Below, piece after piece: positions 35,598-44,340 of a stretch of DNA of 57,625 bases (position 1 is its first letter; each line of letters begins with the position of its first letter). The DNA comes from PFJX01 sp031426735 (GTDB lineage: Bacteria; Pseudomonadota; Gammaproteobacteria; Burkholderiales; Thiobacillaceae): assembly GCA_031426735.1 (NCBI GenBank), contig JASJPK010000055.1:1-57625 (forward strand). The letters run 5' to 3'. The position numbers and the translations under genes were made by a program. The notes under the pieces were generated by a model. That model was not told where the DNA came from. It was given only the letters and a program-made list of their open reading frames with translations, and searched no databases.

Positions 35598-35728
35598 GCA
35601 TGCGGCGATGCGTTTGTACGCGTTTCCCTTACGCGCATTCGCGAATGTTTTTCGCCGTTTACAAGCCGAGAATCCAAAGCGTCCCTTGAGCAGGACACCG
35701 CTGCCCTAATTCGATAGCAGCATTTCAC

Positions 35729-35755
35729 CAGGCGACTTCGGTCGCCTGTTTTTTT
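35729..35755 (+). terminator. Rho-independent terminator after glgP
   Basis: Stem CAGGCGAC/GTCGCCTG closed by a TTCG tetraloop and followed by seven T. It also stands just before the 3' end of the converging FecR-like gene. Confidence 0.92.
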
Positions 35756-35774
35756 GAGCTCAATATCGGTTAGC

Positions 35775-36497
35775 TCAATAGCGCGTCTTGGCCAGACCGC
35801 TCAGGATGCCGTCGCCGTACCCCCACTGCGCATAGAACGGCGGTACACGACCGGTCAGGCTTTCCAGCAGGATCAATTCTTCGTCGCTGTGGTTGATCAC
35901 TTTGGCCGGCTCCATGCGGTCGGCATAGACCCAGCGCGGCGATTCGTGGTGCGTCGTCTTGAACGTCTCCTGCTGTTGCGGCGCGGCGATCGGTCCCAGT
36001 TTCGCGCTGCCGTAGCACAGGCACAGGTACGAGCGTTCCGCCTCGCTTTCCATGTAGATGCCGGTGCCGCGTATGCCGGCGACAGCGGTCGCCGTGGTCA
36101 GGCTGCGTTCGCCCTTCTCGAAGACCGACAGCAATTTGCCGGCAAGCAGCTTGATTGAATCGGCGCGGCCTGGCGTTTTCGCGTCGCTGCCGGTCAGGAT
36201 CAGATGGCTGTTGGAGCGCACCAGATAGGCATCCGCGCCGACCACGAACACCAGCAGGGTGTCGGGTCCGGTCACCACGGTCAGCGGTAGCCTCGGCACA
36301 TCCCCCACCTTGAGCGGCTTGCCGTTGAACGTCGCCTCGCCTTCCAGCCGAAAAATGCCCTGCTTGCGTTGCGGACCATTGCCGGCCGCCAGCACCTGGC
36401 GTACCAGGCCTAGAGGAGCAGTAGTCAATGCCCCAGCGGCAAGAAACTTGAGTAGCGTGCGGCGCATCGCCGGTACGGCTTGATGAGGGTCTGGCAT
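35775..36497 (-). CDS. FecR-domain-like exported protein, Tat-type signal
   Basis: A 240-residue protein with an N-terminal MRRTLLKFLAAGALTTAP, a twin-arginine-like signal (RRTLLKF plus a mild hydrophobic core), so it is probably exported folded. The rest is beta-rich with the FecR pattern: GEATFNGKPLKVGDVPRLP, a Lys/Leu strand block (DSIKLLAGKLLSVFEKG) and TAVAGIRGTGIYME, the GTRGT-like motif typical of FecR domains. No membrane anchor or sigma factor lies nearby, so it is not a classical anti-sigma FecR. I start at 36497 (GGAG upstream); MRRT at 36467 has no ribosome site. Role unknown. Confidence 0.75.
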   Translation of the reverse strand: MPDPHQAVPAMRRTLLKFLAAGALTTAPLGLVRQVLAAGNGPQRKQGIFRLEGEATFNGKPLKVGDVPRLPLTVVTGPDTLLVFVVGADAYLVRSNSHLILTGSDAKTPGRADSIKLLAGKLLSVFEKGERSLTTATAVAGIRGTGIYMESEAERSYLCLCYGSAKLGPIAAPQQQETFKTTHHESPRWVYADRMEPAKVINHSDEELILLESLTGRVPPFYAQWGYGDGILSGLAKTRY

Positions 36498-36573
36498 GTG
36501 GACGATCTCCGTGATGGGTGAGTTTTGTTTGTGAAGTTTGCCTCAATCGGGTTACGCAGAGCGGCTGCGGGTT

Positions 36574-36746
36574 GGCTAGGAGCCTGTCGGGCTTTGGAAT
36601 CGTCGGCTGCAAATCGACCGCAGCGGACCCTTTTTCACCGGCTTCTTGCCCCATGGAACAACCATGCGGCTGCAAATCCGGCAAAAAATGGTCTCGCTGG
36701 GGCCGCTTTTCGCAATCGACGACCAAAGCCCGACAGGCTCCTAGCC
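36574..36746. mobile_element. 173-bp MITE-like element with perfect 24-bp terminal inverted repeats
   Basis: Left end GGCTAGGAGCCTGTCGGGCT... (36574-36597) and right end, its exact reverse complement, at 36723-36746. The inner 125 bp encode nothing and contain two copies of CGGCTGCAAATC. Such non-coding, TIR-ended elements are moved in trans by a related transposase. It lies between the FecR-like gene and coaBC. Confidence 0.85.
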
Positions 36747-36796
36747 TACAATTCCGGCGCTGCGCGAATTGACGAGAAACCAAGGGGCCAAGGCAT

Positions 36797-37984
36797 ATGG
36801 AACTTAAACGGATCGTGTTGGGCGTGACCGGCGGGGTTGCCGCCTACAAGGCCGCCGAAATGGCGCGCTTGCTGGTGAAGAGCGGCATCGATGTGCAGGT
36901 GGTGTGCACGCAGGCGGCGCAGCATTTTGTCGGGCCGGCGACGTTTCAGGCGCTGACGGGGCATCCGGTGTTCACCGACCTGTGGGACGAACGCGTCGAT
37001 AACGGCATGGCGCATATCGACCTCAGCCGCGATGCGGATGCCATCGTGGTGGCGCCGGCCTCCGCCGATTTTCTCGCCAAGCTGGCGCAGGGCCGCGCCG
37101 ACGATCTCCTCTCCACGCTATGCCTGGCGCGCGATTGCCCGTTGCTGGTGGCGCCGGCGATGAACCGGCAGATGTGGGAAAACCCGGCGACCGAGCGCAA
37201 TCTGGTGCAGTTGCTGGCCGACGGCATCACCGTGCTGGGCCCGGACAGCGGCGAGCAGGCCTGCGGCGAGACCGGTTTCGGCCGCATGCTGGAAGCGGAG
37301 GAACTGGTCGAGGCCATCGTCGCGCGCTTCCAGCCCAAGTTGTTGAACGGCTTGAAGGTGCTGGTCACCGCCGGGCCGACCTTCGAGGCGATCGACGCGG
37401 TGCGCGGCATCACCAATTCCAGTTCCGGCAAGATGGGCTACGCGGTGGCGCGCGCGGCGCTGGAAGCCGGAGCGGAAGTCACCCTGGTGTCCGGGCCGAC
37501 CTGCCTGACGCCGCCGCGTGACGCACAAGTCGTCAGCGTGCTCGGCGCGCAGCAGATGCTGGCGGCGGTGGAGCAGGCGGCCGACCACGTCGACATCTTC
37601 ATCAGCGTCGCGGCGGTGGCCGACTATTACGTGCTGAATCCAAGCGAGCAGAAGATCAAGAAGGACGCCCATATCCTGACGCTGGAACTGGCACCGAACC
37701 CGGACATCCTGGCCAATATCAGCAGCCGGCCGAAGCCGCCGTTCTGCGTCGGCTTTGCCGCCGAGAGCGAGAACATTGAGGAATACGCCGAGCTGAAACG
37801 CCGCCGCAAACACCTGCCGCTGATCGTCGCCAACGACGTGAAGGAAGCGGTCGGCGCGGAGGATGTGCAGCTGATCCTGCTCGACGAGGCCGGCCGCCAC
37901 GTGCTGGAGAAGGCCGACAAGATCAGTCAGGCGCGCCGGCTGATCGCGCATATCGCGCAGCTTTACAACACGCATTACCAGTGA
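36797..37984 (+). CDS. coaBC: CoaBC: PPC synthetase / PPC decarboxylase
   Basis: A 395-residue bifunctional enzyme of coenzyme A synthesis. The CoaC half (1-~190) binds FMN and has GVTGGVAAYKAAEMARLL, the catalytic His in MAHIDLSR, the PAMNRQMWENPAT motif and the ACGETGFGRM flap with the active-site Cys. The CoaB half uses CTP and has GPTFEAIDAVRGITNSSSGK and KIKKDAHILTLELAPNPDIL. The pair converts 4'-phosphopantothenate to 4'-phosphopantetheine. It lies upstream of dut, as in many proteobacteria. Confidence 0.97.
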   Translation: MELKRIVLGVTGGVAAYKAAEMARLLVKSGIDVQVVCTQAAQHFVGPATFQALTGHPVFTDLWDERVDNGMAHIDLSRDADAIVVAPASADFLAKLAQGRADDLLSTLCLARDCPLLVAPAMNRQMWENPATERNLVQLLADGITVLGPDSGEQACGETGFGRMLEAEELVEAIVARFQPKLLNGLKVLVTAGPTFEAIDAVRGITNSSSGKMGYAVARAALEAGAEVTLVSGPTCLTPPRDAQVVSVLGAQQMLAAVEQAADHVDIFISVAAVADYYVLNPSEQKIKKDAHILTLELAPNPDILANISSRPKPPFCVGFAAESENIEEYAELKRRRKHLPLIVANDVKEAVGAEDVQLILLDEAGRHVLEKADKISQARRLIAHIAQLYNTHYQ

Positions 37985-37991
37985 CGGACAT

Positions 37992-38060
37992 CGTAGGCCG
38001 CTTGCGGGCCGAATATCGTTCGCGGCCGTGGCTGTTCGGCCCGCAAGCGGACCTCCTACG
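37992..38060. repeat. REP-like inverted repeat between coaBC and dut
   Basis: Arms CGTAGGCCGCTTGCGGGCCGA (37992-38011, approximate) and TCGGCCCGCAAGCGG...CCTACG (38036-38060) face each other 24 bp apart and can form one long hairpin with a small bulge. Confidence 0.8.
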
Positions 38061-38096
38061 GCGGATGTTTGACGTTAATTTTTTCCCGGAAACCCC

Positions 38097-38543
38097 ATGC
38101 AAGTCGATCTGAAAATTCTGGACGAACGCGTCCGCGAGCAGCTTCCCCACTACGCCACCGCCGGCAGCGCCGGCCTTGATCTGCGTGCCTGTCTGGATGC
38201 GGCGGTAAGCCTGAATCCGGGCGAGACGAAGCTGATTCCGACCGGACTGGCTCTGCATCTGGCCGATGCCGGATACGCCGCGATGATCCTGCCGCGCTCC
38301 GGCCTGGGCCACAAACACGGTGTCGTGCTGGGCAATCTGGTCGGCCTGATCGACTCCGATTACCAGGGCCAGTTGATGGTGTCGCTGTGGAACCGCGGCC
38401 AGGAGGCGTTCACCGTGCAGCCGTTCGAGCGCATCGCGCAGATGGTGATCGTGCCGGTGGTGCAGGCGCAATTCAATCTGGTCGACGATTTCGACGCCAG
38501 CCATCGCGGCGAAGGCGGCTTCGGCAGCACCGGCAAGCATTGA
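38097..38543 (+). CDS. dut: dUTP diphosphatase
   Basis: A 148-residue trimeric dUTPase with all five family motifs: AGSAGLDLRA (21-30), PRSGLGHKHGVVLGN (about 71-85), GLIDSDYQGQL, RIAQMVIVPV and the C-terminal RGEGGFGSTGKH arm that closes over the substrate. It hydrolyses dUTP to dUMP, keeping uracil out of DNA and supplying thymidylate synthesis. Position after coaBC is the common proteobacterial order. Confidence 0.97.
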   Translation: MQVDLKILDERVREQLPHYATAGSAGLDLRACLDAAVSLNPGETKLIPTGLALHLADAGYAAMILPRSGLGHKHGVVLGNLVGLIDSDYQGQLMVSLWNRGQEAFTVQPFERIAQMVIVPVVQAQFNLVDDFDASHRGEGGFGSTGKH

Positions 38544-38582
38544 GTCGCCGTGAACTTTTCCGCATCGGCGAACAAATTTGCT

Positions 38583-38682
38583 GTCATTCCCGCGCAGGCG
38601 GGAATCCAGGTTGTTCCGTTCCTTGAGTGCTTTCAGGCGCAGCCGGCTCTGCGCACTGGATTCCCGCCTGCGCGGGAATGAC
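38583..38682. repeat. 100-bp element with 27-bp perfect inverted repeats (dRS3-like)
   Basis: Arms at 38583-38609 and 38656-38682 are exact reverse complements, with 46 bp between. Each arm contains its own palindrome ATTCCCGCGCAGGCGGGAAT, the ATTCCC-N8-GGGAAT pattern described as dRS3 in Neisseria and seen widely in betaproteobacteria. Confidence 0.88.
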
Positions 38683-38705
38683 GATTCTTTAAGCAATTCC
38701 ATGAC

Positions 38706-40607
38706 ATGAAACCCGGCTACCTGAACAAGCTGTTCCGCTACTACAGCTTCTATACCGGCGGCTTCGTGCTGTTCCTGTTCGCGCTGGCGGTGGCCGAGTT
38801 CATGGGCACGCCGGAGCGCTGGATAGGCTGGATCTTCATGGGCTCGACGGTGGCGCTGTACGCTGCCATCGGTTTTTTCAGCCGCACCTCGGATGTCGAC
38901 GAGTATTACGTTGCCGGGCGGCGCGTGCCGGCGGTGTACAACGGCATGGCGACCGGCGCCGACTGGATGAGCGCGGCATCGTTCATCGGTCTGGCCGGCA
39001 CGCTGTACCAGAAGGGCTACGACGGCCTCGCCTTCGTCATGGGTTGGACCGGCGGCTATGTGCTGGTGGCGCTGTTCCTGGCGCCGTATCTGCGCAAGTT
39101 CGGCCAATTCACCATTCCCGATTTCATCGCCGCGCGCTACGGCGGCAACCTGGCGCGCGGTATCGCGGTGTTCGGCGTGATCCTGGCCTCGTTCACCTAC
39201 GTCACCGCGCAGGTGTTTGGCGTTGGCATCATCACCAGCCGCTTTCTCGGCATCACGTTCGAAACCGGCGTCTTCGTCGGCCTGGCCGGCATTCTGGTGT
39301 GCTCCTTCCTCGGCGGCATGCGCGCGGTGACCTGGACCCAGGTCGCGCAATACATCGTGTTGATCATCGCCTACCTGGTGCCGGTGGTGTTCCTGTCCTA
39401 CAAGGTGACCAATGTGCCGGTGCCGCAGATGGTCTATGGCGAGGTGTTGCAGAAGTTGGAGGAGCGCGAGCGCGAATTGCTGGCCGATCCGGCCCAGCAA
39501 CGCGTGCGCGAGATGTACGCGGCGCGCGCACAGGGGCTGGAACAGAAATTGCGGCAGCCGGGCGCGGTGACGGCGAGCGAACGCGAACGCTGGCAGCGCG
39601 AGTTGCGCGCCGCGCAGGACAGCGCGCAGGAACCGTTTCCGCATGCCGAGGCCTTCCCCGGCGCCGACAGCGCCCAGCGCAATGCCGCACGGCTGAATTT
39701 CATGGCGCTGACCTTGTGCCTGATGGTGGGCACCGCCGCGCTGCCGCACATCCTGATGCGCTTCTACACGACGCCATCGGTGCGCGAAGCGCGCAACTCG
39801 GTGTTCTGGTCGCTGTTTTTCATTTCGCTGCTGTACATCACCGCGCCGGCTTATGCGGTGTTCGCTAAATACGAGGTCTACAGCAACGTGATCGGCACCG
39901 CCATCGCCGAATTGCCGACCTGGGTGGCGTCGTGGGCCAAGGTCGGCCTGGTGGCGGTGGAGGACATCAACGCGGACGGCATCCTGCAACTGGCGGAGCT
40001 GACGCTGAACCCGGATGTGATCGTGCTGGCGACGCCGGAAATCGCCGGCTTGCCCTATGTCGTGGCCGGCTTGGTCGCGGCGGGCGGCTTGGCAGCGGCG
40101 CTGTCCACCGCCGACGGGCTGCTGCTGACCATCGCCAATGCGCTGTCGCACGACGTCTATTACCAGATGATCAATCCGGCCGCGTCCACCAGCCGGCGCT
40201 TGGCCATTTCCAAGACCTTGCTGCTCGGCGTTGCGGTGGCGGCGGCCTGGGTCGCCTCGTTGCGGCCGGACACGATCCTTTCGATGGTGGCCTGGGCGTT
40301 TTCGATTGCCGGCGCCTGCTTCTTTCCGGCCCTGGTGCTGGGGATTTTCTGGCGCCGCGCCAGCCGCTCCGGCGCCATCGCGGGCATGCTGGCCGGCCTC
40401 GGCATGACCCTGTATTACCTGCTTGGCGTGAAGTTTTACGGCATGGAGAAGTGGTTCGGCATCAACGATGTCTCCGCCGGCGTGTTCGGCCTGGCGGCTG
40501 GTTTTGTCGCGATCGTGCTGGTCAGTCTGCTCACCCGCGCGCCGGATGCGCAGACCCGCGCGCTGATCCAGGATGTGCGTTATCCATTCCTGAAGCCGCC
40601 GGCTTAG
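38706..40607 (+). CDS. Sodium:solute symporter, ActP-like family
   Basis: A 633-residue transporter of the SSS family (VC_2705/ActP-like). It has DEYYVAGRRVPAVYNGMATGADWMSAASFIGLAG (read as two motifs, YYVAGRRVP and ATGADWMSAASFIG), about 13 membrane segments and GGLAAALSTADGLLLTIANALSHD (motif AAALSTADGLLL). A long hydrophilic, coiled-coil-like insert (about residues 245-325, rich in E, R, Q) and a 12-residue EF-hand-like loop DINADGILQLAE (D420-E431) interrupt the core. The family imports small carboxylates such as acetate with sodium. No actP partner (DUF485 gene) or acetyl-CoA synthetase is adjacent. Stand-alone unit ending 57 bp before hemE. Confidence 0.85.
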   Translation: MKPGYLNKLFRYYSFYTGGFVLFLFALAVAEFMGTPERWIGWIFMGSTVALYAAIGFFSRTSDVDEYYVAGRRVPAVYNGMATGADWMSAASFIGLAGTLYQKGYDGLAFVMGWTGGYVLVALFLAPYLRKFGQFTIPDFIAARYGGNLARGIAVFGVILASFTYVTAQVFGVGIITSRFLGITFETGVFVGLAGILVCSFLGGMRAVTWTQVAQYIVLIIAYLVPVVFLSYKVTNVPVPQMVYGEVLQKLEERERELLADPAQQRVREMYAARAQGLEQKLRQPGAVTASERERWQRELRAAQDSAQEPFPHAEAFPGADSAQRNAARLNFMALTLCLMVGTAALPHILMRFYTTPSVREARNSVFWSLFFISLLYITAPAYAVFAKYEVYSNVIGTAIAELPTWVASWAKVGLVAVEDINADGILQLAELTLNPDVIVLATPEIAGLPYVVAGLVAAGGLAAALSTADGLLLTIANALSHDVYYQMINPAASTSRRLAISKTLLLGVAVAAAWVASLRPDTILSMVAWAFSIAGACFFPALVLGIFWRRASRSGAIAGMLAGLGMTLYYLLGVKFYGMEKWFGINDVSAGVFGLAAGFVAIVLVSLLTRAPDAQTRALIQDVRYPFLKPPA

Positions 40608-40664
40608 GGCCACCGCAACCAGCCCCCTCCGGTAGAATGCTGCGGTTGATTTTTCGAGACCATC

Positions 40665-41732
40665 ATGTCCGCCCTCAAGAACGATACCTTTCTTCGCGCG
40701 CTGCTGCGTCAGCCCACCGAATACACACCGACCTGGCTGATGCGCCAGGCCGGCCGCTATCTGCCCGAGTACTGCGCCACCCGCGCCCGTGCCGGCAGCT
40801 TCCTGAATCTGTGCAAATCGCCGACGCTGGCGACGGAAGTCACCCTGCAGCCGCTGGCACGCTACAACCTGGATGCGGCGATTCTGTTCTCCGACATCCT
40901 CACCGTGCCGGATGCGATGGGCCTCGGCCTGTATTTCGCGGAAGGCGAAGGCCCCAAGTTCGAACGGCCGCTGCGCGAGGAATGGGCGATCCGCAATCTG
41001 CAGGCGCCGGACCCGCATGACCATCTGCGTTATGTCATCGACGCGGTTTCGGAAATCCGCAAGGCGCTGGACGGTTCGGTGCCGCTGATCGGTTTCTCCG
41101 GCAGCCCGTTCACGCTGTCCTGCTACATGATCGAGGGCCAGGGCAGCGACAGCTACACCCAGGTCAAGAAGATGATGTACGGCCGTCCCGACCTGATGCA
41201 TCACATCCTGGAAGTGACCACCCGCGCCGTGATCGACTATCTGAACGCCCAGATCGAAGCCGGCGCGCAGGCGGTGATGGTGTTCGATTCCTGGGGCGGC
41301 ATGCTGTCGCAGGCGGCCTATCTGGAATTCTCGCTGCCCTACATGGCCCGCATCATGGCCGCGCTGACGCGCGAGCGCGACGGCCGCACCGTGCCGCGCA
41401 TCGTGTTCACCAAGGGCGGCGGCTTGTGGCTGGAACAGATCGCGGCTTGCGGCGCCGATGCAGTCGGCCTGGACTGGGCCATCGACATCGGCGATGCGCG
41501 CCGTCGCGTCGGCGACAAAGTCGCGCTACAGGGCAACATGGACCCGAGCATCCTGCTCACCACGCCGGAAGCGGTGGCGAAGGAAGCCGAAGCGGTGCTG
41601 ACCAGCTATGGCCAAGGCTCCGGCCATATCTTCAATCTGGGCCACGGCATTTCCCAGTTCACGCCGCCGCAGAATGTCTCCGTGCTGGTGGATACAGTGC
41701 GCGAGAAGAGCCGCGCGTTTCACGCCGCTTGA
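40665..41732 (+). CDS. hemE: Uroporphyrinogen decarboxylase
   Basis: A 355-residue enzyme that turns uroporphyrinogen III into coproporphyrinogen III in haem synthesis. It has TPTWLMRQAGRYLPEYCATR near residue 19, YNLDAAILFSDILTVPDAMG (active-site Asp), GFSGSPFTLSCYMIEG and the late GHGISQFTPPQNV motif. The family's full length is present. It stands convergent to msbA. Confidence 0.98.
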   Translation: MSALKNDTFLRALLRQPTEYTPTWLMRQAGRYLPEYCATRARAGSFLNLCKSPTLATEVTLQPLARYNLDAAILFSDILTVPDAMGLGLYFAEGEGPKFERPLREEWAIRNLQAPDPHDHLRYVIDAVSEIRKALDGSVPLIGFSGSPFTLSCYMIEGQGSDSYTQVKKMMYGRPDLMHHILEVTTRAVIDYLNAQIEAGAQAVMVFDSWGGMLSQAAYLEFSLPYMARIMAALTRERDGRTVPRIVFTKGGGLWLEQIAACGADAVGLDWAIDIGDARRRVGDKVALQGNMDPSILLTTPEAVAKEAEAVLTSYGQGSGHIFNLGHGISQFTPPQNVSVLVDTVREKSRAFHAA

Positions 41733-41778
41733 CGCGTCGGGTAGGAGCCTTGCGGCGCGAAGCAGTCGATTCGACCGC

Positions 41779-43515
41779 CTATCCCACTTCGTTAAACTGC
41801 AGCCGATGCAGGCGCGCGTAGGCGCCTGACTTGGCCAGCAGTTCGGCATGGCTGCCGATTTCGACGATGCGGCCGTGTTCCATGACCACGATGCGGTCGG
41901 CGCTTTCGATGGTGGACAGCCGGTGCGCGATGACCAGCGTGGTGCGGCCCTGCATCAGGTTTTCCAGCGCGGCCTGGACATGGCGTTCCGACTCGGTATC
42001 CAGCGCCGAAGTCGCTTCGTCCAGGATCAGGATCGGCGCGTCTTTCAGCAAGGCGCGCGCGATGGCCAGGCGCTGGCGCTGGCCGCCGGACAGCTTGACG
42101 CCGTTCTCGCCGACCAGTGTATCGAACCCTTGCGGCATTGCCTCGATGAATTCCAGCGCATGCGCGGCTGCCGCGGCGCGGCGGATCGCGGCAGGGTCCG
42201 CGCTGGCCAGCCGGCCGTAGGCGATATTGGCGGCGACGCTGTCGTTGAACAGCGTGACGTCCTGTGACACCAGCGCGATATTGGCGCGCAGATCGGCCAG
42301 CTTGATGTCGTCGAGCGGAATCCCGTCGAGCAGGAGGCGGCCGGCAGTCGGGCTGTAAAACCGCGGCAGCAGATTGACCAGACTGGTCTTGCCGCTGCCG
42401 GATGCGCCGACCAGCGCCAGCGTTTCGCCGGCGGCCACGGTGAGGTCGATTTCGGCCACGGCGGGCTTGGGCTTGCCGGCGTAAGCCAGCGTGACGTTCT
42501 CGAAGCGGATTTCGCCCTGCGCCCGGCCGAGCCGCACTTGGCCGTGATCCGGCTCGCTGTCCTGATCGAGCAGATCGAACACCGCTTCGGCCGCCGCCAG
42601 GCCGCGCTGGATCTGCGGCAGTACGCTGGACAGGCGCTTCATCGGCGCCGACAGCATCAGCATGGCGACCATGTAGGAAACGAAGCCGCCCACCGTGGTT
42701 TCGTTCGACGAGGCCTGCTGCGTGGCGATGTAGACGATGGTCGCCAGCGCCAGCGCGGCGAGCAGTTGCAGGATGGGCCCGTGCGCGCTGGCGGCGACGG
42801 TCTGCTTCATGGCGAACTGGCGCGCGCGCTGGATGGCCTGGCCGAAGCGCGCCTGTTCGTACTGGCTGCCGTCGAACACCTTGACCAGCTTGTGGGCGCC
42901 GACACTTTCTTCCAGCACATGGGTGATGTCGCCGACGTTTTTCTGCATCTCGCGGCTGGTGTAGCGCAGGCGTTTGCCGGCGATCCGGAAGATCCAGACC
43001 GAGACCGGCACGATGGCCAGCGTAACCAGCGTCAGTTTCCAGTTCAGCCAGAGCAGCCAGCCCATCAGGCCGACGATGGAGAGCGAGTCGCGCACCAGCG
43101 AAGTCACCACGCTGGTGGCCGATTCGGTGACCTGGGTGACGTTGAACGCGACCGTGGCGACCAGACGGCCCTTGGCCTGATCGTCGAAAAAGGCAGTCGG
43201 TTGCGTCAGCAGTTTGCCGAACATGGCGGCGCGCAAATCCTGCACCAGGCGCTGGCCGACATAAGCCATGGCGTAGCCGGAGGCGAACATGAACATGCCG
43301 CGCACCACGAACAGGCCGACCAGCGCGAGCGGCACCCAGCGGATCACCGTCGCATCCTTGTCGACGAAGCTGCCGTCGAGCATCGGTTTCATCAAAGCCG
43401 GCAAAATCGGTTCGGTCGCCGCCAGCAAGATCATCGTCACGATGGCGATGGCAAACATGCGCCAGTGCGGGCGTACGTAGGATAAAAGGCGAAGATAAAG
43501 GGTTCGACTATCCAT
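41779..43515 (-). CDS. msbA: Lipid A export ABC transporter MsbA
   Basis: A 578-residue half-transporter: six membrane segments in the first ~310 residues, then the ATPase domain with Walker A GASGSGKTS, signature LSGGQRQRLAIARALL, Walker B ILILDEATSALD and the switch His in IAHRLSTIESADR. The membrane half has the MsbA-type DRDSLSIVGLMGWLLWLNW stretch. MsbA flips lipid A-core to the periplasmic leaflet. It starts 76 bp from the divergent ZapB-like gene. A related ABC exporter cannot be fully excluded, because no lpxK or waa gene flanks it here. Confidence 0.88.
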   Translation of the reverse strand: MDSRTLYLRLLSYVRPHWRMFAIAIVTMILLAATEPILPALMKPMLDGSFVDKDATVIRWVPLALVGLFVVRGMFMFASGYAMAYVGQRLVQDLRAAMFGKLLTQPTAFFDDQAKGRLVATVAFNVTQVTESATSVVTSLVRDSLSIVGLMGWLLWLNWKLTLVTLAIVPVSVWIFRIAGKRLRYTSREMQKNVGDITHVLEESVGAHKLVKVFDGSQYEQARFGQAIQRARQFAMKQTVAASAHGPILQLLAALALATIVYIATQQASSNETTVGGFVSYMVAMLMLSAPMKRLSSVLPQIQRGLAAAEAVFDLLDQDSEPDHGQVRLGRAQGEIRFENVTLAYAGKPKPAVAEIDLTVAAGETLALVGASGSGKTSLVNLLPRFYSPTAGRLLLDGIPLDDIKLADLRANIALVSQDVTLFNDSVAANIAYGRLASADPAAIRRAAAAAHALEFIEAMPQGFDTLVGENGVKLSGGQRQRLAIARALLKDAPILILDEATSALDTESERHVQAALENLMQGRTTLVIAHRLSTIESADRIVVMEHGRIVEIGSHAELLAKSGAYARLHRLQFNEVG

Positions 43516-43591
43516 GATGTGCGCTCATTCTGGGGGCTGGCAGCCGAATGCCGTGTTGACTCGGGAAAATGCCGGCAATTATAGTGCGGCC

Positions 43592-43783
43592 ATGCAAGCC
43601 GAACTTGACGCTCTGGAAACCAAGCTCGCTCTGATGTTGGAGCGCTATCAATCAATGCGCGATGAAACGCTCAAACTACGACAACAGGTCGTCGCGCTGG
43701 AAAGCAACAACAAGCAACTGAGCGACAAGCTCGAAGAAGCGCGTGTCCGTACTGAAGCGCTGTTCAACAAGATTCCAGACTGA
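43592..43783 (+). CDS. Small coiled-coil protein, ZapB-like
   Basis: A 63-residue protein starting at the ATG at 43592; the frame extends upstream but without a ribosome site. It is a single heptad coiled coil (LDALETKLALMLERYQSMRD, then LKLRQQVVALESNNKQLSDK), like TIGR02449 proteins that precede zapA in betaproteobacteria. ZapB works with ZapA to stabilise the FtsZ ring. The ZapB role is inferred from position and form. Confidence 0.75.
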   Translation: MQAELDALETKLALMLERYQSMRDETLKLRQQVVALESNNKQLSDKLEEARVRTEALFNKIPD

Positions 43784-43819
43784 TCATCCTGATTCATTTT
43801 TTGCCCCGAGGTTGAACGC

Positions 43820-44125
43820 ATGGCCAATAACGTAAGCCTTGATGTCGCCATCATGGGCAGGGAGTTCCGGGTGGCTTGCCCGGAAGATGAACGGGAAGGT
43901 CTGCTGCAGGCGGTGTCTTACCTCGATCGCAAGATGCGCGAGATTCGCGACAGCGGCAAGGTGATCGGCCTGGAGCGCATCGCCATCATGGCGGCCATCA
44001 ACATCACGCACGATTACCTGAGTTCCAAGCCGATCGAGCCGGATACGCGCGAGCATCGCCAGCGCATCGAGCAGATGACCAAACTGCTTGATCAAGCCCT
44101 CTCATCTCAAGATAATCTGTTCTGA
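43820..44125 (+). CDS. zapA: Cell division protein ZapA
   Basis: A 101-residue FtsZ-binding protein that bundles protofilaments. It has the ZapA pattern VSLDVAIMGREFRVACPEDE at the N-terminus and SYLDRKMREIRDSGKV, then a coiled-coil tail. It is followed by 6S RNA and 5-FCL, the order conserved in beta- and gammaproteobacteria. A promoter for 6S RNA is embedded at its 3' end. Confidence 0.95.
   Translation: MANNVSLDVAIMGREFRVACPEDEREGLLQAVSYLDRKMREIRDSGKVIGLERIAIMAAINITHDYLSSKPIEPDTREHRQRIEQMTKLLDQALSSQDNLF
44088..44116 (+). promoter_or_regulatory. Promoter for 6S RNA, inside the 3' end of zapA
   Basis: -35 TTGATC (44088-44093), 17-bp spacer, -10 GATAAT (44111-44116). Transcription would start near 44123, ~25 bases ahead of the mature 6S RNA, giving a leader to be trimmed. 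Confidence 0.6.
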
Positions 44126-44148
44126 CACCGTCATTTGCGGCGTCATCA

Positions 44149-44335
44149 ATCTCCCTGCTGCGTTCGCGAGGTCTGTCAATTCTTTGAACCGATAAGCTTT
44201 TGCTTAAGGTCGCGGGTGTCGCCCGCTGGTGTGCGCGTGGCTTCATTGTCCATGTACCCGAGGCGGACGTGCCGTGGCCGAACTTGGACCCCTGGGTTCA
44301 AGATCGCGGTCCGGACGGCGTAAGCGGGGAGACCC
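44149..44335 (+). ncRNA. ssrS: 6S RNA
   Basis: A ~187-nt RNA in the canonical place between zapA and 5-FCL. The ends pair (ATCTCCCTGCTGCG with GCGGGGAGA); inside are CGATAAGCTTTTGCTTAAGG, the bulge flanks GTGTACCCGAGGCGGACGTG-like and CTTGGACCCCTGGGTTCAAG, all matching the 6S pattern of a long hairpin with a central open bubble. 6S RNA binds sigma70 RNA polymerase in stationary phase, and pRNA is made on it at outgrowth. Ends are estimated to a few bases. Confidence 0.93.
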
Positions 44336-44340
44336 TCTGC

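Noticed and set aside
37923..41204. Open frame of 1093 codons on the minus strand
   Set aside because: Runs antisense through dut, the symporter and part of hemE and across two repeats; composition (many H, Q, G, R) is that of a shadow frame.
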